NCBI RefSeq assembly: GCF_950023065.1
Contig: NC_088681.1
Location: 61,910,836-61,974,835 of the forward strand
DNA from: Planococcus citri
Taxonomy: Eukaryota; Arthropoda; Insecta; Hemiptera; Pseudococcidae
DNA: 64,000 nucleotides
Direction: 5' to 3'
The first letter of the stretch is position 1. Each line of letters begins with the position of its first letter. Under the pieces are notes generated by a model, which searched no databases, was not told the origin of the DNA, and was given only the letters and a program-made list of their open reading frames with translations. A program made the translations under genes and the position numbers. Of this stretch, positions 11,581-22,100 are shown in pieces.

Positions 11581-12948
11581 ATGCATTTCCCCGGCCCCCC
11601 CACCACCACCACCAAAAAAGGTCTAAGTAAGGTCGTTCGTTTGTGCTTCTTTTGTGCTTGTTTGTGCTTCAAGTCCGATCGTTTGTGCTTTAACCCTTTC
11701 GGAGATTTTGAGAAAAGTTTGTGGGGGGCTGGGGAGATGTGAGCCCCCCACCACGACCAATTGGGTTGAAAATGGTGTCGATAGTGCTTGTTTGTGCTTC
11801 AACTCCCGTCGTTTGTGCTTCGCCCCTTCCCAAGAAAATGAGGATAACTTGTGGGGGGGCTGGAGAAATGGTTTTTGGAAAATGGGTTAGAAATGAAAAT
11901 TAAGAGGAAAAAATTGATGAAACCGTTTGTACATATTTCGTTTGTGCTTGTTTGTGCTTCGACTCATATCGTTGCAACCCCCTCCCCTTCGAGTTGAGGT
12001 TCCTCAAAACATCATGTCAAATAGGAGCTCCCTTGACAATAATTACAGAAGAGTCATTCCATGTCAATTTGACCAACGTTTTTGAGTCATGTCTTTCGAT
12101 TTCGCTCAAATTTTTCTTACAATATCTACCCACCCAGTAAGTAAGAAACCCGTAATCAGTTTGTTACCACTTCAGCAGCGCATTTCTTAAAAGCTACATA
12201 AATTATACTTTGATCAAAACTGATTTCACAGTTCGAAAGGGCATTGCATTTTGAACTTTTTAAGCATTTTGAAATTTTCAAAAGTGAAAAGTTGAACTTT
12301 CAAATTTGAAGTTTAAATTTCAAAATGGCACTGTACATAAGTCGGAGCTACCATTTAAAATTCAGAAAAAATGTTCGTAGATGAACCTTTCGATGTTTTT
12401 TCGAAATACATTCAAGTTTCGAGATGGAATCTTTCTATGGTGGGGGAGCACTCCCTCCCCCAAATTTGGGCAATATTTTCAAAAAGAAATCTGGGGCATG
12501 TGATACATCGAATTGTAGGTTTTTGATGACGCTGAACACGAATATATTATGACGTCAGATGTTTTATCGGATCCCATTCGTGGCCCCCCGCACCTACCAA
12601 AATGAGGTAAAAGTTCAAAAAGGGTTTTGTTCGTGCGACACATGAAATAGGATGTTTTTGGTGACGCATGAACACGAGTATGACGTCAGTTTTTTGATTG
12701 GACGCATCCACGACCCCTAGCACCTCCCCAAAGAAGGTAATCTAAAAAAAAAAGTGTTTTCATTCGTGTGACACATGAAATAGTGTGTTTTCGATATCAC
12801 TGAACATGAATATGATGTCTAAGTCCCCCCCCCCACAAACTTTTCTCAAAATCTCCGAAAGGGTTAATGCACAAACGAAGCACAAACGAACGACCTTACT
12901 TGGACCTTTTTGACGGTGGTGGGGGGCCGAGGAAATGCACCTCAAATA
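11581..12948. mobile_element. Inverted-repeat element with TTTGTGCTT tandem motifs
   Basis: The ends are inverted: TGCATTTCCCCGGCCCCCC with CACCACC at the left and the matching complement (GGTGGTGGGGGGCCGAGGAAATGCA) at the right, followed inward by TAAGGTCGTTCGTTTGTGCTT on both sides. GAGAA borders both ends (11576-11580 and 12949-12953), and the gene F copy of this intron (about 62470) is uninterrupted with one GAGAA. The interior has repeated TTTGTGCTTG and ATGACGTCAG blocks and no coding sequence. Superfamily unassigned. Confidence 0.6.
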
Positions 12949-13064
12949 GAGAACTATAGCCATTTTGTGAGTTTATGGAAGCCTTTTTTGGAGATGTGAT
13001 GAATGAGCAAATAACCCGGTTTAGATCGCATAAGTGAGGTACTATAAAAAACCACACCCAATTA

Positions 13065-13781
13065 CACTAGGCAACAATTTTTGACCTTTTTTTTGTTTTC
13101 GGGTTGAAAATGGGCTTAATCGATAGTTTAGACACTAAAACAAAAAACAGAGTGGGATTTTTCAATTTTAGTTGTTTTTGTGGTCAGGAGAGATGATCAA
13201 AGTTGCAAAAATGGCCGTTTTTGCCCTATTTCACGAGTTTGTGGCGACATCAGTATTATGATTAAAAAAAAACCAAGGTCATATTCGGATTCTACGCACT
13301 TTTTCAAGTAAACATCTTTACCGGATTATTGATTATCGAACATTCAAGCGCATACGGAAGATTTTTGTTTGTAACATGACATTTTTACTGCACAAGAGCG
13401 TTGCCCGCGCGAACACGGTTCCGCGCCACGATTACATCGTGGAGTAACACCAGCGTCGCGCGCTCCGAGTTTTAAAATAAGCTACAAACAAAAATCTTCG
13501 GTATGCTCTTGAATGTTCGAAAATCAAAAATCCGGTAAAGATGTTCAGTTAAAAAAGTGCGTAGAATCCGAATATGACCTTGGTTTTCTTTTAATCATAA
13601 TGCTGATGTCGCCACAAACTCGTGAAATAGGGCAAAAACGGCCATTTTTGCAACTTTGATCATCTCTCCTGACTACAAAAACAACTCAAATTGAAAAATC
13701 CCACTCTGTTTTTTGTTTTAGAATCTAAACTATCGATTAAGCCCATTTTCAACCCGAAATCAAATATGCCGTTGCCTAGTG
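13065..13781. mobile_element. TTA-flanked foldback MITE, copy 1 (Harbinger-like)
   Basis: CACTAGGCAAC and its complement terminate a 717-bp element whose arms of about 300 bp are inverted copies of each other around a GC-rich centre (13395-13470). TTA flanks both ends. Gene C (21515-21540) and gene F (62586-62612) keep the uninterrupted site with a single TTA or equivalent. A 3-bp TTA duplication is characteristic of PIF/Harbinger elements; that assignment rests only on the duplication. It inserted just downstream of the EGF exon donor. Confidence 0.75.
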
Positions 13782-13798
13782 TTATTTACAGTGCTTAC

Positions 13799-14108
13799 CT
13801 TTTTCTTTAACACATTCTGTTGATGTATCTCCTGTTAATCCAGGTAAACAGCTACACACAGGCGCATGGTTTTCTATGTACTTCGCATGTTGTACTTGTA
13901 TTTTTGCCACACATCCCTTCGCACGGATCTTGGCATGTTTTCTCGATGCAGGCTTTGTTTTGTGGACAATCCGAATTGAAAATGCACTCAAATCTACACA
14001 TTAAAGGCGAATCTAGCTGATTTTTCTTGCAAGAGCAGATTGCGCGGCTGCCTTTCTGTTTACATTCGCTGTTTGGACCGCATGGTGAAGGAATGCACAC
14101 ATTTGTTA
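13799..14108 (-). pseudogene. Gene B EGF/DPY exon, frameshifted
   Basis: The exon encodes a Dumpy-like cysteine-rich unit: VCIPSPCGPNSEC, then AICSCKKNQ, then CRFECIFNSDCPQNKAC and CQDPCEG-MCGKNTSTTCEV. At 13877-13880 four extra bases (TGTA) relative to genes C, D and F shift the frame and bring an early TAG. The remaining HAPVCSCLPGLTGD...EKGK continues in another frame to the GTAAGC donor at 13799. Two codons before MCGK are also missing relative to C and F, an in-frame difference also seen in D. Confidence 0.8.
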
Positions 14109-14190
14109 CTGAAGCAAAGAAAATCTTTTTCTATCAGCAAAATTGAGAAAACCGTCAGTGTCCGAAATTAGAGCAGTATACCGAACTTAC

Positions 14191-14655
14191 CTATGTTGTT
14201 TTTTTTTAGGATTGGAAACGCCCAGTTGGCGAAACTGCTACTACTAGCGAATCCATAGTACTTGAGTGGCCTATGCTCCGTCTTCAAAGACATGAAAGCA
14301 GAACTTTCATGCTTTCCAACTTCAATTGATGCTCCATCTTGTGTGATTCGAATCCAGAATGAACGCCATTCATTTGGCGATAATATATCTTTATCATAAT
14401 GTTCACTTGCGGGTTCAGCGAATTCAGTGGTTTTGATAACTGAAATCGTATCCGTAGTATATCCACCTAAAATTACTTTGAAAATTCTCTGGTCCTTCTT
14501 CACAGTTTCATTTGTTGGTGAAAAAATAATGTGAGCGTCTTGATCAGCTTTCACCATGAATTTCAAAAGAAATCCTTCATCGTATTTTATATCCTCGATC
14601 GAATAAAATGTGTAAGCGTCATCGTAGGTTGTTAAAGTTCTGTACTGAGAAAGAT
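14191..14655 (-). CDS. Gene B FAMeT2 exon
   Basis: This open 465-nt phase 1-1 exon begins DLSQYRTLTTYDDAYTFY, followed by LLKFMVKADQDAHIIFSP and FKVILGGY. This central DAHIIFSPTNE...FKVILGG segment is the part that most resembles known insect FAMeT domains. The signature is EWRSFWIRITQDGASIEVGK near residues 100-120. It ends KKNNIG at a GTAAGT donor. It aligns with FAMeT2 of C, D and F and with the stub at 49474-49622. Confidence 0.8.
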
Positions 14656-14995
14656 CTGCAAAAAATGCACACAAAAAATGGTAAAGCCCCACTGCTGTAG
14701 TTTTACGTTAAAAGAATTGGTATTTTAGAATTCCAGTCTGAAAAACGACCAGAAGGTTGTCAGGTGGGCAGAAAAAGTCCCACTGCATATTTAAGATGAA
14801 GAGGTGTTTATAATCAAAAAAAGGGGAATTCGAACCCGCGTCATTTTCAAAAGTTACTGTTTCATTTTTCAATTTTCACTTCCGGAAATATTATTACGAT
14901 TTATAGGTACTTTACTATGATATTTCAATTGATAATGATGTACCTAAGTACTTCGGGCAACACAATAGACAATTTTATTACGAGTTTACGCTTAC

Positions 14996-15469
14996 CTGTA
15001 TTATTATTCTCAAAACATAGAAAAGCGTAACTAATGGATTCTTTATCATCGAATGCAAACATTCCATAGTAATTGATTGTCCAAGGATGCGTTCTGTAAC
15101 CCATGAACGGAGGGCTCCCATTCTTTCCAACTTCAATTAATGATCCGTCTGAGGTAATTCGAATCCAGAATTGACGCCATTCTTTGGATGACAGTAGGTT
15201 TTTTTCATAGTGTAATCGTGCGTCGGCACTATTTCCTAACGAAGAAACGCTATTGCTTGAATTTATAGTTACTGCAATACAATTCTTAGTCACATCGTCT
15301 TTGTCAATACAGTTTGTGAAATTATTTTCTTGAGAAAATAGAACGTTAGCGGATAGTGCAGATCTTGCGTTGAATTTTAAGTAAAATCCTCCTTCATTTT
15401 GTATCTCTTCAATGGGATAAAATTTTACGGTGCGGGTGGTGAGTGTTACACGTCTGCATTTAGAAAGGT
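14996..15469 (-). CDS. Gene B FAMeT1 exon (divergent)
   Basis: This 474-nt phase 1-1 exon is open from the TTTTGCAG acceptor to a GTAAGC donor. It starts DLSKCRRVTLTTRTVKFYP, with YLKFNARSALSANVLFSQ and then the signature EWRQFWIRITSDGSLIEVGKN. The middle (NNFTNCIDKDDVTKNC) contains two cysteines not present in FAMeT1 of C or D, so gene B is the most divergent copy of this module. The C-terminal YAFLCFENNNTG matches the CFERNN ends of the paralogues. Confidence 0.75.
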
Positions 15470-17005
15470 CTGCAAAAAAAAAAAAAAAAAATACAAATTC
15501 GCCAAATAGTAAGGTATGCTATTATGATGTTGATGCACTGAAAAAAGGATTGAAATGTTGCCAACTGTTTGTTGTCTCCTAAATTCATTTTGGATAAATA
15601 CCTCTATTGCATATTACAAGGGACCTTGTTGAATCTCATTCCCCAATTTAAATGAAAGCAATCCATGTAGATCGAAAGAGCATGTTCTAATGCTCCAATA
15701 ACCATAATTTTCGATGCTATACGAGTAATGTTCATTTTGGAATTTTTGGGGCTCCTTCAATTCAACTACATAATATGTATTTATACTTATATCAACATTC
15801 AACAACTCTAGTTTTAGACCTTTTAAAACCATCAGCAAGTTTCAAACTTTTTGAATTTGCTCTCGACCGTGTTATGTGATTGCCTTGAAATTTCAGAAGT
15901 TTGAGTTCATAATGAATTTTTGACTATTTGGTAAATTCTAGAGAAAGTGAAAAAAATCAAAATTTTCCTAGAAGGTAGAAATGACGAGCGGTTTTTGGAA
16001 AAGATGTCGTCCGGTCCGGTGTGTTTACTGCATGATCACTCAAATTGAAAACAATCGCAATTTCATCTTCTTCGGTGGAAGTTTGGAAATTTATCGTTAT
16101 CGCTTCAAAACACCAAAATAATCATGAAATCGTGTCACGGACGTTCTGACTATTACATTTCATCATGTCCTGAAGATTATTTTTCACTGTTTAAAAATTG
16201 ATTATGAATATTTCGGAACCTACCTAGTTGAGTATTTTTCATGAAATTTTGCGTGAAAATAATTTCGATCAAAGTTGGCCCCAAGCGGAATAACCTGTGA
16301 AAAAATTAATTTTTAAATTTTCAAAGGTGTTTTACCTGTAAAGGAAATTTTGAAAAAAATATCCAGAGGTAACGGCCCTATTTTTTTTATATTTCCCCAC
16401 CACTTCTCCATTTTTTCTGTGTTATCAATTGTAACAACATAATTTAAGGTTTTAAAAAAAATTATCGATCAATTAAGCTAAGAAGTGCTCATAAATTTTT
16501 GAATCTTGAATTTCTTTTTTTGGTTCATGTTTTGTTTTCATATAAATCTACTTACCTATACCTATTATAAGGAGTATTAATCATTTAATCAATTTTTTCG
16601 GAATATTGTTTACATTGATGCATATTAATTGTGGCAAGTGTTGTTTGGACGCCATTATTACTGGGTGCCAGCAATCATAATTTTTTAGCATCAAACAATG
16701 TTTCCTTTAAAAAAAAAACAAACAAACTACGATGGAATTTGGTTTTACTTATTTCTAAAAATTGACTTTTTAAATACATATATAGCCATAGTTGATAAAA
16801 TTAAAATATTTCTGATTGAAATAAATTTCTGGGTGTCGAAGTGTAAAAATTACGCATGTGACTCAATTTTTGTCTCCAAGAGAGTTGAAGTTCAAATCAT
16901 TTATCAATGAAACAGTTAATACTAGGGAGCGTGATACGTATGAAGGTTGATCAGATCTTAATTGTGCACTTAAACTGTAAATTCGAAAATACGAAAGTTA
17001 CCTAC
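15470..17005 (-). other. Intron 1 of gene B
   Basis: This intron of about 1.5 kb joins the signal exon to FAMeT1. It is shorter and more diverged than intron 1 of A, C, D and E and lacks their shared GTCGACAAATTGAT block. Several short open frames are present without conservation. No mobile element with definable ends was found. Confidence 0.5.
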
Positions 17006-17117
17006 CTCTTTCAATGATTTCATCTCCTCTGCTCGTTGTGTCATTTTCACCGTCGATTCCACACAGAATGTTAATAATCATTAAGCAAACACCAATCGCG
17101 CTAATCTGTGAAATCAT
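17006..17117 (-). CDS. Gene B signal-peptide exon
   Basis: The ATG at 17117 begins MISQISAIGVCLMIINILCG, a signal peptide nearly identical to those of C and D, followed by IDGENDTTSRGDEIIERG. The exon ends in phase 1 at GTAGGTAAC; a second possible donor four bases downstream would change the phase and is less likely. The linker is four codons shorter than in C and D. A TATA/initiator promoter lies 70-100 bp upstream. Confidence 0.75.
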
Positions 17118-17186
17118 TTTGTACTAATACCGATTTTTATTACCAGCAACTGACACTTGCTCACTTCAGTCTTGCGTAAGGGGAAC

Positions 17187-17218
17187 TGCGAATGGCGAAT
17201 ATTTTTATGGTATTTATA
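17187..17218 (-). promoter_or_regulatory. Gene B core promoter
   Basis: TATAAATA at 17218-17211 and the A of a GCAGTT initiator at 17187 are 31 bp apart, the classical spacing. The identical arrangement is present upstream of gene C. Confidence 0.65.
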
Positions 17219-17854
17219 ATAGTACTCAGTAGTTGCCATATTGCAACATGTACGAGTATAATAATTCAGATAATTCGTCTAATCATTTGTGTGATAAGGA
17301 AATCACAGGATATAGTACTGACACTGACGTAAGCCCGAAATTATATGTTTTTTTAAAAAAATGAAATACGGGGAACCTATTTTTCTCGTTTTCCTGTTTC
17401 ACCACGTCATTTATGGGTTCTCAAAAAGAGACATTTTTGAAAAAAAAAGTCGTGCTTTTTTAGCTCTTGTCTCTACCTAACACGTTCTGAGAGAAATTGC
17501 CCATTTCCAAAAGATTAAGTGTTTAAGCATCCATGACCAATTTTTTTATTCATCTGAGCGGTTAAAAATTTGCAAATCGCTTATTTTTGAGTAAGTAAAT
17601 TCGTGTTTTGAACATTTTTTCATCGAGAGATGAGAGGTTTATTACTTGGGTCAGTCCTTTTAGACTATACACAAAATACAAAGGTACCTACTTCACATAT
17701 TATTTTACTGTCGAATTTTCTAGAAAATCTCTCTTCATTGAGTACTTTTTGAAATTTGATATTTTTATTAACTTATATAAATTGGTTAAAATTAAATTGA
17801 ATACTACTATAAATAAACATCCTACGTAAGTTTATGGATTGATAATTTGGATTA

Positions 17855-18572
17855 CACTAGGCAACAATTTTTGACCTTTTTTTTGTGTTCGGGTTGAAAA
17901 TGGGCTTAATCGATACTTTAGACCCCAAAACAAAAAACAGAGTGGGGATTTTCAATTTGAGTTGTTTTTGTAGTCAGGAGAGATGATCAAAGTTGCAAAA
18001 ATGACCGTTTTTGCCCTATTTCACGAGTTTGTGGAGACATGAGTATTATGTTTCAAAAAAAACCAAGGTCATATTCGGATTCTACGCACTTTTTTAAGTA
18101 AACAAATACACCGGATTTTTGATTTTCGAAGTTTCAAGCGCATACGGAAGATTTTTGTTTGTAACATATTTTAAAACTCGGAGCGCGCGACGCTGGCGTT
18201 ACTCCACCACGTAATCGTGGCTCGGAACCCTGTTCGCGCGGGGGAGGCTCTCGCTCCACGTTTTAAAATATGTTACAAACAAAAATCTTCCGTATGCGCT
18301 TGAAACTTCGAAAATCAAAAATCCGGTGTAATTGTTTACTTAAAAAAGTGCGTAGAATCCGAATATGACCTTGGTTTTTTTTGAAACATTATACTCATGT
18401 CTCCACAAACTCGTGAAATAGGGCAAAAACGGCCATTTTTGCAACTTTGATCATCTCTCCTGACTACAAAAACAACTCAAATTGAAAATCCCCACTCTGT
18501 TTTTTGTTTTAGGGTCTAAAGTATCGATTAAGCCCATTTTCAACCCGAACACAAGTATGCCGTTGCCTAGTG
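17855..18572. mobile_element. TTA-flanked foldback MITE, copy 2 (Harbinger-like)
   Basis: This is the same family as 13065-13781: CACTAGGCAAC termini, long inverted arms and a GC-rich centre (18180-18255). TTA borders both ends (17852-17854 and 18573-18575). The matching spacer upstream of gene C (about 40414-40425) lacks the element and reads straight across. This copy has more symmetrical arms than copy 1, so it may be younger or better preserved. Confidence 0.75.
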
Positions 18573-18575
18573 TTA

Positions 18576-18950
18576 TCGATCGTGAAACTCGGTTTGAACG
18601 GCTGAAAAATTTTCTGAAAGTTGAATACAAGTTGTGTAATGTGTACCTATTCAATGTCGGTAGCAATATGATGCAGAAGAATGTTATTAATGAAGTTCCA
18701 ACTGAAGCGCGTAACATGTGCACGGAAAATTTTTGAAATATTGGAGCAGAGTCATTAAATCGAAGCAAAACTATTCAGTTTGACGTTGTGGAGCCAGTTG
18801 TAATTATAGAAGTATAAGAACTTTAGCTGCACAAAAATAAGAAACAAAACATACATAAACATGTACATACTTACGTATGAGTAGGCTAAAATGTGTAATT
18901 ACATAGAACGATTCGCAAACAAACATGTAGGTATGTAGTATGACTGAATC
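18576..18950. other. Conserved intergenic block between genes B and C
   Basis: This is the second copy of the spacer block seen at 2680-3110, with matching GTGAAACTCGGTTTGAACGG and GCGTAACATGTGCACGGAAA tracts. No protein frame is shared by all copies. It lies downstream of the gene C poly(A) signal and upstream of the gene B promoter. Confidence 0.45.
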
Positions 18951-19051
18951 GTAATCCTTATTACATATTTATAAAAATAGGTATCAGAAAGTGAAATTTA
19001 TTCCTGAAGTTACGATTTTTAAAATGTGATTGCTTGAAAAGTAAAACTTTC

Positions 19052-19057
19052 TTTATT
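19052..19057 (-). terminator. Gene C poly(A) signal AATAAA
   Basis: On the minus strand AATAAA lies about 60 nt beyond the TAG of the terminal exon. The same motif in the same place follows gene D (40917-40922). Genes B and F have lost it. Confidence 0.55.
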
Positions 19058-19114
19058 TTGAAAAAAATGTTAATCGCGAAGATTCGTCCGCTTTCTCTCT
19101 TCCTACTATCAGAA

Positions 19115-19125
19115 CTAACCCGTCT
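19115..19125 (-). CDS. Gene C terminal micro-exon with TAG stop
   Basis: After a 49-nt intron (19126-19174), a TTACAG acceptor leads to E-T-G-stop. Genes B (49-nt intron, GGT TAG at 5387-5383) and D (55-nt intron, at 40986-40979) have a comparable acceptor and the same in-frame GGT TAG, although the bases before it differ. That agreement in phase is the main support. The very short intron is the weak point. Confidence 0.55.
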
Positions 19126-22100
19126 CTGTAATGCCAAGCAGTTATTAACATTATTTTGTCAAAATTTTACATACCTTTCTGGGGCGGAAAATCCCACACA
19201 GCAACACCATCCTCATCAGTAGAAAAACCAAAGTATTTGATTATCCTAGGCTTCGTTCTCAAAGATGCCAAAGCACGTCCACCGTTTTTTCCAACTTCAA
19301 TTGATGATCCATCTGTTGTGATTCGAATCCAAAATTGGCGCCATTCTTCATATGATATGAGATTTTCCTCATTATGTCTAACCCGTTCTTCTCCGTTTGG
19401 AGTTGTTCGGATGGATAAATGCGTTTTTTCTATGACTACATGAAAAATATCCAGATCCCGATACTTTGTATCATTTTTTGAACTAGCAGATATTTCAGGA
19501 TCATTTTTTTCTGTAAAAATAATTCGAGCGGAATGTTTCGCTTGGAGGTTGAATTCCAAAAAAAAATCAGCATCATTATATTGTATGTCGGTAATCGGGA
19601 AAAGTGTGGAATAAGTGGTGCTTGATTCATAAATTCTGTACTGGAGAAGATCTGTAAAAAATTGAAGTAGAAAAAACTATAGTTTGCTGAAATGATGTGC
19701 TAAAGAAAATGCAATACAAATATTTTGTATCATAGTGAGCGCATGAGTAAACTTAGAACCGCGTATGATACATACGAGTAGGTACCTAAATGGAGAAAAG
19801 TACAGCCTTTCAGAATCCCGAAAAGTATCCCTCGAACACCTTCTATATGGGTATTTTTTCTCTGTTTGAACCAAAACGTGTATCATTCATTTTTTACCCA
19901 TATTTCAGGAAATCAACATATTTACGAGAAAATCGCTGAGATGGAAATTTTTTGACTTCAAGTGTAAGATTTTACAGAGCTACAAAATGAGTTGAAAAAT
20001 GTGAATTTTGAAAATTTGATAGTAACGTTCCCAAAAAGTGTGGTAATAATACTGGTAATCGTGGTGTTTTGACCCGCTAAACGCGAATCTAGCGTTATAG
20101 TTTTTCATAAAAGGAATTTTTAATAGTGGAAAAAGTGCTTTCAAGTTGTTGAAAAATTGTAATTTTCGCGATCCATCATTCTTCAAGCGCTTTATCGAGG
20201 GAGCTAAGCCTGGTATGGAATTTTCAATTCAATAAGTCAGGGAGGATCATAAACTCAAATTGAAACTTTTGAGGGTGGTGACCAAGGTATTGCATAGGTT
20301 ATACTACCCAAAAGTGGCAAAAAGGCACGCTTTCTTCAAAAAATTACCTTACTTTGAGGACCTCTGGCTCACCTCCTTGAACTGCTAAAGGGCGGAAAAT
20401 TTTTATGGGTAGTCTCCCACTCAAAGTTAACGTCCCTACCGATTTTTGTGAAAATCTAGGGTAAGGATGTGTTTTTTTTTTACAACTCATATTGTGAGTG
20501 TGCATTTTATACATACCTATGTTAGTTTCCTTGGAACTTACAAAATTCCAGTGACAAACACCTAAACTACGGAACTGCAAGTACTTGATTGGCTGAGGAT
20601 CTTTTTTGATAGACATGAATGGGAGTTTTCCAATATTCTTTCCAACTTCAATTAATGATCCATCTGGGGTAGTTCGGATCCAAAATGGACGCCATTCTTC
20701 ATTTGATAGTAAATTGTATTCATTATAAATCATGGCTGATAATAATGGTATTGATTTGATGTTTGTTTTTGATTTCTTTGAACCAAACCCCACGATAAAA
20801 TGTTGGTATTCGTTTGTCACAAATGGATTTGTTGAAAAAAAAGAGATGTAAATGACTGCTTCAGTTTTCACGTTGAACTTCATGAAAATTTGGTTATTAT
20901 TTTTTATACCGCTGATTGGGTAATATGTGCGTCCTCTTGAGTAGGTTGTTAAGCTTCTGTATTTAGGAAGATCTGCAAAAAATATAATTGAACTGTTTAG
21001 GAAGATGAAATTTGATTATTTTCTTCAATGATGGTGAGTGCCCAGTTCAGAGCTGAGATAATTCACTAATTTTGTTGTAGGTGGTACGTATTTGTATATC
21101 AAATCACGTGCATATTTAATAAACATCAAAAATATATATAAAGTCCTGTGAACTTTTAATTTAATTTTAAAGAATTAAAACATAGGTATACCGAGGAATT
21201 GTGCATACATGGCATAGAAAACAAGTTTGGTGCAAATTACTGTAAAATTCAGTATAGTTTACTCCTGGTCATCCTTTTTGTCAAATTCACTACATTTTGT
21301 AGTACATACATACCTACTGTAAGAATATGTGCGTAAAGTAATGTCATTCAGGTAGGTATACAAATAACAGTTCTCAAATTGCATTTACAAAAGGAGATAG
21401 GGATGCTCAAAGTTTTAAAGAGAATAAAGAATTCGAAAAAATTTAGCGGGTCACTCTGAAAATGGTGTGATGAATGAGCAAATAAATGAGTCAAAAATGA
21501 GATTCCATAAAAAACCATGCCTATTTATTTGTAGTGCTTACCTTCTTCTTCAACACATTCTGTTGATGGATCTCCTGTTAATCCAGCTAAACAGCTACAT
21601 ATAGGCGCATGGTTATCTACTTCGCATTTTGTACTTGTATTTTTGCCGCACATTTCATTTCCAGCACACGGATCTTGGCATTTTTTTCCAATGCAGGCTT
21701 TGTTTCGTGGACATTCCGAGTTGAAAATGCATTCAAATCTACACGTCGAAGGAGAATCTAGCTGATTTTTGTTACAAGAACATATTGCGTGGTTGTCTTT
21801 CTGTTTACATTTGCTGTTTGGACCGCATGGTGAAGGAATGCACGCATTTGTTACTGAAGCAAAGCAAGTTACATTTCTATCAGTACTAGAATCGAAGAAA
21901 CGGTTAGTGTCCAAAATTGAGGCAGTTTACTTACAGTACCTGTGTTATTTTTTTTGAGACTTGGAAACGCCCAGTTAGCGAAAGCGCCATTGCTAGCGAA
22001 TCCATAATACTCGATTGGCCTGGGCTCCGTCTTCAAAGACATGAAAGTGGGACTTGCATTCTTTCCAACTTGAATTGATGCTCCATCTTGTGTAATTCGA

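Larger units (their letters stand above)
5383..17117 (-). pseudogene. Gene B: FAMeT-EGF gene with EGF frameshift
   Basis: Exons in transcript order are 17117-17006 (signal), 15469-14996 (FAMeT1), 14655-14191 (FAMeT2), 14108-13799 (EGF/DPY), 11235-10777 (FAMeT3), 5907-5437 (FAMeT4) and 5387-5383 (terminal, GGT TAG). All introns are phase 1. The order of modules equals gene C. A 4-bp insertion at 13877-13880 shifts the EGF exon and brings a TAG after VCV-like codons, so FAMeT3 and FAMeT4 would not be translated. Summed exon length minus those 4 bp is a multiple of three, so the lesion is probably the only coding break. It could be a young pseudogene, a truncated secreted protein or an assembly error. 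Confidence 0.7.

Noticed and set aside
12051..12080. Second copy of the TTAA-flanked foldback
   Set aside because: Only about 25 bp resemble the terminus; no partner end and no TTAA flank were found.
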